From positions 24,878,501 through 24,942,500 of the forward strand of contig OY747722.1 of NCBI GenBank assembly GCA_963556495.2: a stretch of 64,000 nt of DNA, given 5' to 3'. The stretch is from Valencia hispanica (lineage: Eukaryota > Chordata > Actinopteri > Cyprinodontiformes > Valenciidae). The translations under genes were made by a program, and so were the position numbers. The notes beneath the pieces were generated by a model. It was not told the origin of the DNA and did not search any database. It saw only the letters and a list, made by a program, of their open reading frames with translations. This document shows, one piece after another, positions 10,428 to 55,254 of this stretch (positions within the stretch are counted from its first letter, which is position 1; every line of letters begins with the position of its first letter).

Positions 10428-10437
10428 AATAAATAAA
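10428..10437 (+). promoter_or_regulatory. Candidate poly(A) signal for REDIC1
   Basis: Two overlapping AATAAA hexamers 333 nt past the REDIC1 stop, the first canonical ones downstream. Confidence 0.5.
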
Positions 10438-13341
10438 ATGAAAATGCAACCATTTTACCATAAATACACATCACAGGCCTGCTCTGCCGCAGAGGAGTGT
10501 TAACACAGCTGGATGTGGAGGGCTAAACATCACAGTACCTTTGACAAGATGTGCATCATATGAGAGGAACACGATCACTTAATATTGTCAACACATCTTA
10601 TATTGTACAATTTATGTACACAATTAGTTTGTGTGGTTATATAACACAGCTTTACCAGATTAAAAATGAAAAGATTGTATCCTTACTGTTGTCGTTGGAT
10701 TATTTTGAAAACTGGGTGCAAAACTTTGTTTTCCTCAGTGAGAAATACGCAGCACATTTCACAACATAATGCAATGCTAATGAATGAATTGGTAGTTTTG
10801 TACATTCTTGGCCTGTTACTACACAGCACAGGGACTCAACATAAGTATTTGCAATGTTTTTTTAAAAAGCATATAAAATCTCTTTAACGCTGACATGTAT
10901 ATTAGCCATGATCAGTGCCTTGGCAAAGTACTTTTACCCCTTGATCTTTTTGTTCATTTTCCCAGATTATAATGACAATTTTGAAAGTATCTTTTTGGGA
11001 TATTTGGGTAGACCAATGCAAATGTGTTATGGGGAAATAGACGAATACGCTTGTTTTTTGTGTTATCATCTGTAAAGCAGCCAAGAGGCCCACTATACCG
11101 CTGGAGGAGCTGCAGAAATCCACTGCTCAGGCTGGGGAATCTGTTTTCAGGACCAAAAAAGAAAGAAATCTGGTCTCTATGGAAGAGTGGCAAGAAGAAA
11201 GTCATAAGGAGTCCCATATGGCGTTTCCCTTCAGCTGTCAAGACAATATAGCAAAAATGTTGATCAGACTGGACCAGGATGAATCTTGTAAAAAACCCAA
11301 AAGTTGCAGAAAACTAACACATTGAACATTAAACATTGTGGTGGCAGCATCATGCTGTGGGGATGCTTCTCTTTAATTTTTTGCTGGAAGAACAGATGGA
11401 TGGATGTACAGGGAAATACTGGAGGAAAACCTCTTTGGGTCTCCAGAGGTTGCTTCCAATATGAATACATCCCTGAACATCCAGCCAGAGCTGCAAATGA
11501 ATGATTTAGATGAAACCATTTTCATCTTTTATAATGGCCTTTTCGAAGTCCAGACCTAAATTCAGTTGGGGATATGTGGCAAGACTCACAGGCTCGTGGA
11601 GGGTGAACACAAATGCAGGCCATCTTGTCAGATTTGTATTCATTAAATAAAATCAAAAAGTCATCTATAATTCCCCTTCCACCTTACAATAATGTACTTC
11701 TTTGTGTTGGTCTACCACATAAAATCCCCATTAAAAACACTGAAACTTCTGGTTGTATAATCTGAGAAAATGTGAAAGAGTTCAACACTTGTGCAAGGCA
11801 CTTGATTCTCTTTTCAGCAATATTTAGTCAGTGCAAGGTATTCTTATAGGCGAGCAATAATGCGATGAGATGTGGCGCCTTTCTCCTCGCATCAAGCAAA
11901 TACTGTGAGGTTAAGTGAGTCTAAAGGGCGTCTGTTTTTATACTGACGGCTGAATGCATGTCCTTGAACCCCATTTTTGGTCATACTTACACAGTTGTAG
12001 ATTTTTTTTCCACACGAGGGCGCTACTCTCCTGCATTGTAATATTGTTTCGCTCATTTATAGATGGAGAAGGCGACTTGCTTTTATATAAGTCTTGCAGT
12101 TTTGTATGCATGCTGGTGTCCGTTTGACAGTAAACACAAAATGTATCTCAGTGATTCATGTGGCATTGTAGTTCATGGATAATTTAGACAGAGATACATG
12201 TTTATGGAGTAAAGACATGAACTATCTGCCATGTTTGCTGGGCACTGTTGCAGCATATTTACTTTATACACATGTTATCGTAACACAATTTTTTCTTCTT
12301 TTTTTGTTTTTTACTTCCACAGTTTTTGCTACACAAGGACCTTCCTGAAATCAAGACCCAAGCAGTGACTACACACTTGTTTTAAAACATTGCGAAATTA
12401 CATTAAATTACATTAGGCTCTTCTATTTTGTACATAAGGCTATGAAGGAAGACAAAAAAAACAACATTAGAAGTTGAAGAAGCTATTTAGACATGCAGGA
12501 ATTGCAACAAAAATGGGCTTTAGGCACGTTACACAGGCACTAAAATTACCATGTCTGTTATAGACTGAAAGTTTTACTTCACTGCTTCGTCAGAACATAA
12601 TACATTTACAATGTGTCCAGTAAGCAGTTCCTCTGAGTTGTGGTTTCTGAGGGGATTTGTTGGCACATCTTCTGGCAGTAAGGGTTAAACTCCTAGCATT
12701 GTGCTAAAATGTCCTCTTTTTTTGGGGGGGGCGAGAAACTTAAAAACCTAAAAACCTAAAAACAGAAGAGCTGTGAATGCCACAGCCGTATTTCAGAAAG
12801 AAAACTACTGCAACAGAACATATAATCTTTTCAGTTCTCCCAAAGGTTTTTGTTGTTGTTGGTCAAGCACTAACAATACAAGTTTGCTGAGGTGTAACTT
12901 TGTGCATGTCTGTTGATTGGTTTTCATAAAAAGGTCAAGACCATCCACAAACTGGGGGCTCTCTCTGACTAGGGGAGCTAACATTACTGCGTTATCCTAC
13001 AAGCCTAAACAACATGAATCCGAAAAAAAGTATCTCATAATGAAAGGCATAGCGGCACTATGGAGATACAACAAGTCACGACAACAGCTCATACCATAAA
13101 ATATTCTGGTACAACTCTGCTCCTATTCAAAAAGGTACGGTACGGTACAGAATATTTTGCATTCAGTGTGTGGGGGAAGCAGTCTCGCTTCTTGATCAAG
13201 GTCTGTCTTAACCTCACGGCGAGGGTAACCAGTGGCTCCACAGATCACAAAATGGGATGAATATTACAGACCGGATCACTGTGCATGTTTCGGAGATCAC
13301 TGAAAGACCCAGAGCGGGGGTCAACGACATGCAAGCTCCTC
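10438..13341 (-). other. Probable SLC2A13 3' UTR and intergenic region
   Basis: No ORF of note. It contains the Tc1 remnant at 10908-11805. Apart from that remnant I see nothing recognisable, only ordinary AT-rich sequence consistent with a long 3' UTR. Confidence 0.4.
10908..11805 (+). mobile_element. Degraded Tc1-like element, about 0.9 kb
   Basis: Begins ATCAGTGCCTTGGCAAAGTA and ends with GTGCAAGGCACTTGA, degenerate inverted ends. Inside are the linker AAKRPTIPLEELQ-type segment (near 11085), the core motif NIKHCGGSIMLWGCFS (11325-11372) and a worn SPDLN segment near 11550. Internally deleted and frame-broken. Confidence 0.8.
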
Positions 13342-45236
<31,895 letters not shown>

Positions 45237-46179
45237 CTGGAGATGCGAGGTAAAGCAAAGCAGAAATCAATTATCACCTCAGCATGACCTCCCCCCCCCC
45301 AAAAAATGCTTAAAATATAATAAACTTTCAAAATAAGCTACTCTCGGATGAGAAGAAAGCAAGACCCTTGCTGCTGCCAAAATGAAGCTGAGACAAGCAT
45401 AAAATCGGATCTCAGGCAACAAAGCCTCCCTCAGGGACAAACTGCTGGGCTTTTTAAATATGTGCAAAGGTTTTAACTGGCTTTACTTAAAATATTATGA
45501 AAAAAAATATGCATTTATTTATAGAAGTCATATTTCTCCAGGAAATGTGACTTGTTCAATATCCCCATTGTGCACATTTATATTTTTATGTGGATGTGGA
45601 ATTAGTTCAACTTAATTTCTCGTTTTGTATTTTTCGTTCAAACCTGATTAGAATCAATCAACAAATCTCTCATTTCTAGTTGCTAAGTGTTATTCTGTTA
45701 GTTGTTTCATTGCAGAACACAAACCCTAATCATTAAAAGTTCAAATTATGGCTCACTCTTCTATCTTTAGTTGTGAGCTTTACTGTGATTTTAATAGAAG
45801 TGAAAATAGCAACATCATAGCTGATGATTGTACGCAATTGTTGAAACTAAAGAAGTTGAATGAGTTGCATGCTACTGCAGAGCATTGATAGGCTTGAGTG
45901 CACTTATTAATTGTGTAAGACTGAAAAGCTCCAGCTTCTTCAAACTTGATGGGCTTCAACACAGCAATGCTGAACTACACAGCCGCTTGATCAGATGGAA
46001 GTGTAAGTTTTGACTCATGTTCAGTTGAGCTGCGGGAGCTTCACTTTATCACTAAACTCTGATTCCATCTTGGGGACTGCTAACACAGATTTCTCTCACT
46101 TGCTCACCCTCCTTCCTCTTTGTGCCTTACCAGAAATTATTTGGGTCTCAGCTGGATCCAGAGAAACATGGGTTTTTAT

Positions 46180-46430
46180 GTGAAGACAAGTCAAAACGTC
46201 TTTGAATCCTAGTTATTTTGTGCCTTTCTACCTTAAGGATCTGGATCACTTTCATCAAGCTCCAAACACTTTACTTCTAACAGTCAATGTACTTGGACCT
46301 GATTTTGAGTCCAAATCTACCCTCAGACAGATTAGATTCATTAGAATTGTTCAGTTCTGATTCATTTAGATCAGAAAGCCCGAAGCATGATGCTGCCACC
46401 ACCATGCTCCAAGGTGGGGAATGCATTCTT
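46180..46430 (-). mobile_element. Tc1-family remnant
   Basis: GCATGATGCTGCCACCACCA is the minus-strand Tc1 GGGSIML core. The sequence upstream is worn Tc1-like. Confidence 0.7.
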
Positions 46431-47829
46431 GAGAAAATGAAAATCCTGAGTTTGATTAAATGAGTTGTTAAAGTGTGAGTTTGACTTCACCCATTATTTT
46501 ATAAATAACACTAGAAAAGCACTCATAGAGCACAGACCCCCCGCCAAGGGAGCTCAGTCCTAAAACTGTACGTCGGATCTGTCATATTTTGAGATTTTGA
46601 GGGAGAGGAGAAGTAGCTGAAGAGTTTGATGTATAATATGTTCAGGATATGAAAGTTAGGTATAAAGGTTACAAATCAAACCAAGACCGATTTTTTTTCT
46701 GATATTACATTTTATTCCTAATGTTCGGTGAATAATAATGGTACACCGATAATATCTCAATATTAAACAAAGCCTGCAAAAATGTGATTGTAATTACTTT
46801 CCCCTAATGCTTAAAACTATGCTGGAAGAGTTGGTTAAGTTACACATTCAAGAAACTTATTTTGTGGCACCCAATTAATTATCATGAAAAAAAAATGGAT
46901 TTAATTAGTAATTCTGGCTCCATCTCAGTACATTTAAGCCTTGTTGACATCAGTCATATTAGCGACTGAAGTTTCCATATGGACTCTGCTGAGGCTTTGT
47001 TAGTTTTCCTCAAATGCTGCTCTCTCACGACTCCTACCACCAACCAATCTGAGGTGGGAAAATTTGTCACAGGAGGATCAGCATAGCATAGAGATGGTTC
47101 CATTTTTCCGTTTCAGATGCTGGAATATCTCAGTGTGGGGAAAAAAGAAATCTTTGAATTTTCTTTGGCCGAAAGGAGTTTAAATTGGCACGATAGCGGA
47201 ACCACGCTGTGATCTCCAACACAAGCAGACAAGCTGCTTCCTCTAGGAGGAGATGTCTTAATAAGAAGAGGGAGTGACTGGACAGGCACAGAGCTGTGGG
47301 ACGGAGCACTAAGACAACTTAACCAACTCGCACATACAGGAGGAAACACAGAGGTAAAGTCAAGTTAATGTTCAAAAACTATCATAGACAGAGATGGATA
47401 AATATGCACAAACGACACGAGACACATGCTGATTATTTGGGAACAGCTGCGAGTGGGAGGACTCTGGACAAGAAAACATGTCCTTTAACTGTTTGACAAG
47501 CAGATGAGATTGTGTTAAGGAGGCCCTTGATGACACACAGCACAGTCCGATTTTTGTTGCCTGCCTGTCACACTTCTTTGAGGACATTATTTTTAATTTT
47601 GTGCCGCGAGGCGCACACTTTCAGATGTTAAAATCAATTAGTAAAGATGTTAAAAATGTTTAACTTTGTGTTGTAAAGTTTTCCAATCTGATTGGTTTAT
47701 TCACACTTTATCTCATTTTAAAACCCCATAGTGACTCGTTGGAACTCCATGCCAAAGCTCGGTTATATCACTTTATGTGAAGTGGCTCTGGAAAGGTGCA
47801 GTTACCATGATGCATAAATGTACTGATCT

Positions 47830-48080
47830 TTAAAATAATACTTAGTTGAAACACCTTTAAACATCCAACATATTGATCTGGTATTATTTGTCTTCCACAG
47901 ATTTTCTGTCAGATTAAGTTCTGGAATTTATTTGCATAACCCAAGACTTTTATGTCCATCTCCTGAAGTCACTCTTGTTGATGCGGATGCTTGCATGGGA
48001 CACTTGAAGGTTTGGGGTCAAAACAAACAGCTTTTTGGAATGGCTAAAAATTTCATCCAGAAAGGATTTTTCCAGCTTCA
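47830..48080 (-). mobile_element. Possible Tc1-family remnant
   Basis: GTCAGATTAAGTTCTGGAAT and CACTTGAAGGTTTGGGGTCA are Tc1-like in position and wording, but strongly decayed. Confidence 0.4.
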
Positions 48081-48084
48081 ATAT

Positions 48085-48260
48085 TTACCTCCGCCAAGGA
48101 GGCTATGTTTTCGCAAGGGTTTGTTTGCTTGTTTGTTTGTCTGTTAGCAACACAACTCAAAAAGTTGTATACATGAAGATATGACATTTTCAGGAAATGT
48201 CTGCAGTGTGACCAGGAACAAATGATTAGATTTTGGGGGTGATCCAGATCATCGTGCTTT
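48085..48260 (+). repeat. Common fish repeat (CCTCCGCCAAGGAGG)
   Basis: TTACCTCCGCCAAGGAGGCT, then GTTTGTTTGTCTGTTAGCAA and GGGGGTGATCCAGATCAT. The first part recurs at 29446-29520. Confidence 0.6.
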
Positions 48261-49566
48261 TCTAGTCTTTGTATGTTTTTCCTCTAAGTAAATGTGTTTT
48301 TCTCTAGAAATGTAAGAGATACAGTATAGCATGTCTCAGTATTTGAGGATGAGCAAATGACGCAAATCCAGGCCTCTTAATAAGATGTGTACTTTTGAGA
48401 GCCACTATCTGGTAAAGCTACAGTCTGGAGAACATATTTATGTATCAACGTTAGATAATTCTTTAAAATAATAGTGTGGTTCAATACTATGATTTAAGAC
48501 TGGTGTTCCACAGTATTTGTTCTTCTTCCTAAGTCCCTCTTCCTCCGATAGACTGCATTTCACACTGTCCGCCGCCGCCTTGTCAGCTGTCCTTTAACTT
48601 GCATGTGCATTGCGCAAACCTGTTTACAGTGCCCATATTGGAAGAGAGTGTGAGTCATGGAGAAGTCGCTCCCCTCTGAAATGTGCATAACAAAAATCCA
48701 ATTGGGTGATGCTTGATACCGCTAATCCGGACAGCAGCTTTAAACGATATGTGAAAAATGACCTGTGTCGATGTGGGAAAAATCCCAATAAAGTCAAATG
48801 CATCCACAAGATACTTGGTTTTAAAATCCACTCAAGACAGAACGGTTCATCAAGTGTCAGAATGAAACATTGATGTGCATAATGATGTGGATTTTTGGAT
48901 GTTTCTTTAATATGAAACTCTCCTCTAACAATAAAGAGGAGGCAATGTGTTTAAAAGCCCAGCAATTTCCGTGGCGGTAACCTGGTAGAGTTTTATTGGT
49001 TGATCCCTAAAGACCAGACGAGAGAGCTGTTATCTGATTACCTGACAGGGAATCAGATTTATGGACCAAAAAGAACTATCAGGACAGTTTCAACCCAAAT
49101 GAGGAGGAGCAACTCCACCAACTACAGTCATATATTCACATGCAATCATAATATATTAGGTGTCATCCCTCTTTTCCCTAAAGAGCTCTGTAAAACAGCA
49201 CAAGGGTTAAAACAGCATCGCAAACCCACATGTGCTCATCACAGAGAAACAGTCACAGCTTCATTTCCTCAGATAAGCGCCACCCAGCACTAATTTAATC
49301 AGATGACTTACTGAAAAACAGGGATGAAAAACAAACCAGCAGGCAACCAGTCAGGCACAAGCACACTGATTGGTTCCTATAGTACTGCATGTAATTGCAT
49401 GTATGTTTTCCACAGTGAAATCTTCCAGTACCATCTGTGTCATTTGTGGCCGATCAATACAGCAATTATCAACATTTTTTTCACTCTGCCAACTGTGCTC
49501 ATCATCGAGCTAAGCAAAATTTGTGCTCAGTGATGACTGTTCCTTAATTAGCACAATACAATCCCC

Positions 49567-49570
<4 letters not shown>

Positions 49571-49599
<29 letters not shown>
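49571..49599. repeat. (TA)n microsatellite
   Basis: 29 bp of alternating TA. Confidence 0.95.
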
Positions 49600-49911
49600 G
49601 TATAGGTCATTACAGTCAAAAGTGTGCACAGCTATGGTAAAATGCTAAGTTTTGATGTAGAAAACATGAAACCAACTATAATATGACTGAAATCCTATAT
49701 AGTTTAAATTAAAAACTACATACATACTAATACATTGTAATTACAAAGACATTTACCTGAAATATAATGAAACTTTGTTAGTAGGAGTGTCTTGAAATTT
49801 GCAGTCCTTTAGTTTAAAGAAATAGTTAATGAAGAGGTTAATGAAGAGGTTACAAAGGATCAAAATAATCAGACTGTCCACAGGTATCAGTCAGGGGAAG
49901 GGTGCTAATAA

Positions 49912-50104
<193 letters not shown>

Positions 50105-50409
50105 CGCCCTGCTCCTCGCTCGCTGAAACGCCGGTTTCGGCGGGTCCGTCGCCTACGGCCAGATGGTGGAGGCGGAGAGGGCGGACCGATCGTCTGGTCC
50201 AACGCCTCCTGGCGAATCCTCTCCGCCTCGCGCCGCAGATCGGCGAGCTCCCGGGCCGAGAAGACACTCTGGAAGTGAGGGAGCACTCCGAGGATCTCCC
50301 CGGCTCCGGAGACCCGCACAGGGAGGTGAGGAGAGGCAGCGAGTCTGGCCAGGTTAGCCCAGACGTCCTGGCGCAGGGCGGCGATCTCCCGGGCGAGTGC
50401 TGGGTCCAT
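50105..50409 (-). pseudogene. Truncated gag of a Ty3/gypsy-like LTR element
   Basis: Minus-strand ATG at 50409 opens an ORF of about 100 codons rich in Ala, Arg and Glu, then Pro/Arg. It begins 19 nt after the LTR, the position of gag after the primer-binding site. The frame runs into the GATA palindrome, so capsid, protease and polymerase are missing. GC-rich (unlike its surroundings), which marks it as an insertion. Only the LTR and this 5' portion remain. Confidence 0.75.
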
Positions 50410-50428
50410 GTTTATGGCCGGATCATTC

Positions 50429-50749
50429 TGTCACGTGGGTGTGGAGAATGGACCCAAACGCACTCGCTGAAGGAAGGTGCAGGATGTTTATTAAAGTGAA
50501 GTCATGGTGATGATGGTGGTGGCGATGATGGTAGGAACGGAAACACTGGACATCGGGCAGGGAAGGAAGACGACACACCATGGGGATTGACAACTACTAA
50601 GGAGGACTACTAGGAGGGAAGGAGGAAGGATGATCCGGCCGGGAGTGAAAGGAAGTGAGGGGTCTTAAAGGCAGGAGGTGAGTAGGATCAGGTGTGGATG
50701 ATGAGACAGACAGGTGAAGACAATCAGGCAGGAATAGGGCAGCGTGACA
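50429..50749 (-). mobile_element. LTR of the Ty3/gypsy-like element, 321 bp
   Basis: On the minus strand it starts TGTCACGCTGCCC and ends CCCACGTGACA, with TG...CA ends and an AATAAA signal near its 3' third. The partner LTR is absent. About 19 nt separate it from the gag start. Confidence 0.75.
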
Positions 50750-50759
50750 GTGATGTTAC

Positions 50760-51120
50760 ATTATTTTCCCCCAAAATGTATGAAAAAAAAAAAATCAGAT
50801 GAAGCAAGAAGCTGACGGTAACAATATTTGTACAAGTACCAATGGAGTTCTATATGTGGCAGCAACCCTCTGTGTTCTCCTTATGCCTGAAATATAAGTT
50901 AAGGTTGCAGGACAGAGGCCTTTGCTCCTCCAGACTGGACAAAAATGTCCTAAAACCACATTGGAGAATTTTCTACCTTTTGGCCTCAATTTAAACAAAC
51001 TAAAAACAACATTCAAACATGGTGGTGGCAGCATCATGCATTGGAGTTACTTACTGGGGTTTTGTAAGCGGTGGATTAAATTATTAGCAATTTATGAACG
51101 CAGTCACTTTTGACCTACAG
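50760..51120 (+). mobile_element. Tc1-family remnant
   Basis: TTFKHGGGSIMHWSYLLGF (from 51007) is the Tc1 core motif. Only about 350 bp is left. Confidence 0.7.
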
Positions 51121-51430
51121 GTGTTTGCCAGTAAAAGATTTAAATAAAGAATTTTATCCATGAGCATCTTGCTAAATTCAAGCATACATCTACTAAAAAA
51201 AAGACCTGAAGAGAGGATAATTAGAGTTAGGAAATGACTTGGCCGAGTCCAAAAGGAACTCAAAAAAAAATCTGTATGGGTCACTGTTGGGGAAAAAAAT
51301 AGCTTATTGTTAAACAAAGATGAGACTGGAGTCCTTTAGGCATTTTAGATATTTTATAAGCATGTTGGCCAGATTGCAAGGCAAACCGTGCACCTAGAAC
51401 TATGCAATGCTCAACTCCCTACTCCCCCCC

Positions 51431-51645
51431 ATTCCTAATATTATATAGTATATGGTAATAATAGATGATCTTCTTCAGTCCCTCCTATGCAGTACAGATG
51501 TCTGGTCCCACAAGGTTAAATCTCTACACACTGTGTAGAGTATAAGGAACGAGGTCAGAGGGTGTCCTGCTGATATCTGCTGCTTACTGAAGTCTGATGT
51601 TCTTTACATGACATATTCCCTAGATGCATTTACTAAACTGTAACA
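51431..51645 (-). repeat. Unnamed dispersed repeat, copy 2
   Basis: Reverse-orientation partner of 37025-37246, sharing AACCTTGTGGGACCAGACAT and ACCTCGTTCCTTATACT on the minus strand. Confidence 0.85.
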
Positions 51646-52859
51646 AATCAATTAATTCTAATTACTCTGAAATTTTCCTGTCACAGTCACCTGAAGTAGG
51701 ATCTTCACAATATGATGGATTTAAAGAATTTTTGCAAGGTAAGAGGGCAAAGGTTGCAAAGTTAAGATGTGGCATGCTGAAAAACTTCTGTAAAAGAATA
51801 AAATATATTTTTTCATAAAGAAGTGGTCAATTAACAGGGTTGTGTACACTTTATTTTTGTTGTTCAGTGAAGAAATCTTCAAAGATTTTGTTTTCCTGGG
51901 AAATACCTAATGCATTTTCTTCACCAACAACCGTGTAGCCAATTAATTCTTAGCGTTGTCAGATGTTTCTTTTGGATCATGCACCCAATACCATACAGGA
52001 ACCCTGCATAAAGAAATAGAGGCAGATCACAAAGAAGAAGAATACAATTTTCACGAACACTGGCAAGTATCTTTTCACAAACACTAATTCCAACAGCGAC
52101 AATCCATGGATCAAATCATGGTCAAATGTATCAGTGGGATATCAGGAGAAACTTAACAATGTCCAATCAAGAAGGCCCAGAAATGGCTTCTCCCATCCGA
52201 CCTAATCATTGTGTCCTGGGGAAGTGAGTACTTGGAAAGCAGTTCCACTTATGTAACAGAGCGGGCTGCAATCAAGGACTGAGCCCTTGCAATCTTTCAC
52301 CTCAGCCCATCGTCCCTACAATAATTATTCCTTCCACATACTTCCTGTCTCCATCGGTTTCACACTTCTTCGGCGCTCCCTCATCAGAGTAAGATCATGA
52401 CATCTGGCAGTCCATGCCATCAAGATCAGAGCACAAGGTTAGGACTGATAAGGAATAGAAATTAGATTTCTCACTTCAACTGCTGTCTGTAGAGCTGCTG
52501 TAGACGCTATTTAATGCTGAGATTTGGCTGTTCTAACCAGGAAACAGCACTAACTTTAGCTAGCCTCTTTTGTGCTTGCAAAAAAAAAAAATCTGTATAA
52601 ATTAAATAAATAATAAAGAAAAAATGAAGACGTTTATAGCAAGATTTGTGTAATAGAAGCTCAAAAATTAGATGTTTTGCACAAATATACACATATACTT
52701 TCAGACAAAAATAAAGCCATCATTAGGAGATTGGATTGAGCTGACATAATGTTTTGTTTCACAGACTGTGTTGCTAAGACTGTCAGAGAATGCAAAATGC
52801 ACGTAGCTTGACATTCTCACTATTTTTAAATCCTGGTATATCCGAATGAAAAAAAAATA
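51646..52859. other. Intronic sequence, nothing recognised
   Basis: No ORF or known repeat identified. Confidence 0.4.
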
Positions 52860-53095
52860 AAAAAAATAATGGACAACCCTGAGCATCCTCTTCATGAGAC
52901 TGTCATACAACAACAGTGTCTTCAGTCGGAGGCTTCTTCAGTTTCGCTGCAATACAGACCGCTACAGGAAATCCTTCCTGCCCCCAGCCATCACCATCTA
53001 CAACAACTCCTTAAAGAATTAATTTTATGAGATACAACAACACTTAATTTCCCTCTGGGATCAATAAACTATATTTGAATTTAATTTTTATTTGA
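52860..53095 (+). mobile_element. LINE 3' end (reverse transcriptase C-terminus and tail)
   Basis: Reads worn QCNTDRYRKSFLPPAITIYN, a LINE ORF2 C-terminal end, then CCCTCTGGGATCAATAAA and an A/T-rich tail. Same terminus as at 1884-1962 on the other strand. Confidence 0.75.
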
Positions 53096-53577
53096 AAATC
53101 TCCGGGCTAAAAACCTGAAACATGTGAAATTGGGTAGAGAAGAATCCCCTTTTGGTTGCTGGAGAGCAAAACCATTGAACTTAAATACCAAGGAATGAAT
53201 GGAGAATGACACTGGATCCAGGTGAGCTAATCAGTGGAATGTGGAACAGCTGCGGGAGGAGAGTACTGAGCAGGAGAACTGAGCGAAAGAGACCAACTAA
53301 CACAGCGGCAAATAAACTAAGGAAACTACAAACCAAGAGAGGAAAAGACTAATACTGACCTAGGAGAATAAACTAAAATACAGAGAACACAAGAAATAAG
53401 TTAGATACCTAAAGGAATTAACTAATATGAAAATACATATCTGAAGCCCCTTTCAAACAGGCCATGAAAAATTGTAATTTTCCAGACATCTTCTGTTTTG
53501 CTTTTGAGTCTGAAAGCAATCTTTCGGACTTTGTCTGGATACCCTTTACCGGTAATTTTACGGATGAAGACCTATGC

Positions 53578-54725
53578 TGCGTTCTATTTGCCCACCGAAC
53601 TCGGTTTACAAGTCGGTTTCCCGAATTACGAACCGGAAGTTGCAAATAGAACGCCCCCAAGGTCGTAAAAACAGGTTGTCAACTCGTTGAGGCTCAGAGG
53701 ACCCCGAGTTCAGTTTCAAAATGGCTACCACGAGCATCACACATAAGTAAACATTGTGGTTTTCTACTATTTTAAGCACTTTTGTCTTTGTTGTAACCAA
53801 ATGTAGAAGTCGTACACATAGCAGTGTATACGGTTACCTATAGGCATGTCGCTACAGTCTTATTACGTGCCGCCTAATAAGTTATTTTGTAGCTTGTGCA
53901 GTTTAAATTGGCTAGAGAAGCTCCATGTTGCTATGACAACAATGCCGAGTCTTGAGCTACGGAATTTTCGCTTAAACAGCGGTTAAAACATTAATAGACT
54001 ACAATCAAATAAGATGAAACATGTAAGGGATAATGCCCGACGAGGTGTCCATTCGCTTCGGACGGTTCACGACAAGTCCATTAATTTCTGATAATGGACA
54101 CCTCGAAGGGCATTATCCCGCTTATACCATGGTCACTTACGACAGAAAGAAGTATTTAATCAATTAATAATACTTTAATGTGTTTTAGAGTTAAAATCGT
54201 GACTGTTTTTGTTTTTATAAGTCGAGCGCACTATTTAATATCTTCCGTATACAGGCGCTGCCCAGCAACGTGGCCACAGCGAACCGACCGCAGCAGTTAA
54301 ATCAGTGATGGGAAGTGAGATTGTGGCTTTACCTTATGTTACATGATACAAAGTGTGAATATGTTAATGTTATCAAACTTACCAAATAAGTTAAAAGAAA
54401 CTTATCCTGCTGTTGCGATGAGTCAACTGTGAAATAACGTTGAGTCTCCTTTGCCATGGTTACCATCTAGCGTATGAGCCAGCGCAATACTTTAGAACTG
54501 TCATCAGGCAATTTGACGGGACGCCTTTCCTAGGTGTACATTATCACTTTTTAACCTACACCCTCCAGCCAATCAGAATCGAGTATCCAACCAGACCATG
54601 GTATAAGAACTTACATGCAAAACAGTGCAAAACAGAATGCAAAAACCCGCTGTAACTTGTTTTCCAACACGGATGTGACGTCACTCTCGAGTTGCGAGTC
54701 GCGCTTACAAGACAAATAGAACGCA
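53578..54725. mobile_element. MITE with TGCGTTCTATTTG ends, about 1.15 kb
   Basis: Perfect 13-bp inverted termini. Contains the palindrome at 54028-54119. No ORF. Confidence 0.65.
54028..54119. repeat. Imperfect palindrome, about 27-bp arms
   Basis: GGGATAATGCCCGACGAGG (54028) mirrors CCTCGAAGGGCATTATCCC (ends 54119), continuing as TGTCCATT/AATGGACA, across a spacer of about 40 nt. Confidence 0.85.
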
Positions 54726-55254
54726 CCACTAGCAACAAGAGCGGACTTTTCGCGGTAGGGTGTTTGCATTCAGATCATCAGAAAGTGTTCCGGAAAAGCT
54801 GGAGGGGTGTGGGGCGGTGGGGAAAAGGGGAGGGGGGCAGGGAACGCTGTGAAAGCACACATTGATGACGTATAAATGCTTCTTCATCGATGTCTCTTAA
54901 GCTTTTCCATGTGCGCAAAATTGCACACAAACACAAACACGAGCACTGTGAGTAGATCTGCTGTTTCGTCGACCATCTTTGCAATAATCCCTTTGTTTGT
55001 GGAAATGACATGAACGCCCGCCGCACAACCCCCGACTCCCCACCCCCCAGACATCAATCAGGAACCTCCGGTAGATTTCTTGTTGTGTGAAAGCAGCTGA
55101 AAGGCAATGTTCCAGAAGAAAAGTGGTGTATTTGAAAGCACAACTCCGGTTAAAGACCGGATGGAATTGTCCGCAAATATTCCAGAATTTCTGTCTGAAA
55201 ACGGCTTAACAGTAACAAACACAGAGAAATGATCTACATATCTATTGTACTACA

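Larger units (their letters stand above)
45237..49570 (-). other. SLC2A13 intron, mostly unrecognised
   Basis: Contains Tc1 remnants at 46180-46430 and 47830-48080 and the repeat at 48085-48260. The exons expected upstream (ESPRWL region) were not found. Confidence 0.5.
53450..55210. mobile_element. Probable composite of nested MITEs
   Basis: Outer marker CCCCTTTCAAACAGGCCATG (53450) and TCTGTCTGAAAACGGCTTA (ends about 55209) are only roughly inverted. The inner pair TGCGTTCTATTTG (53578) and CAAATAGAACGCA (ends 54725) is clear. A further CAAATAGAACGC sits at 53642-53654, so a 77-bp fragment may also be a unit. Confidence 0.5.
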
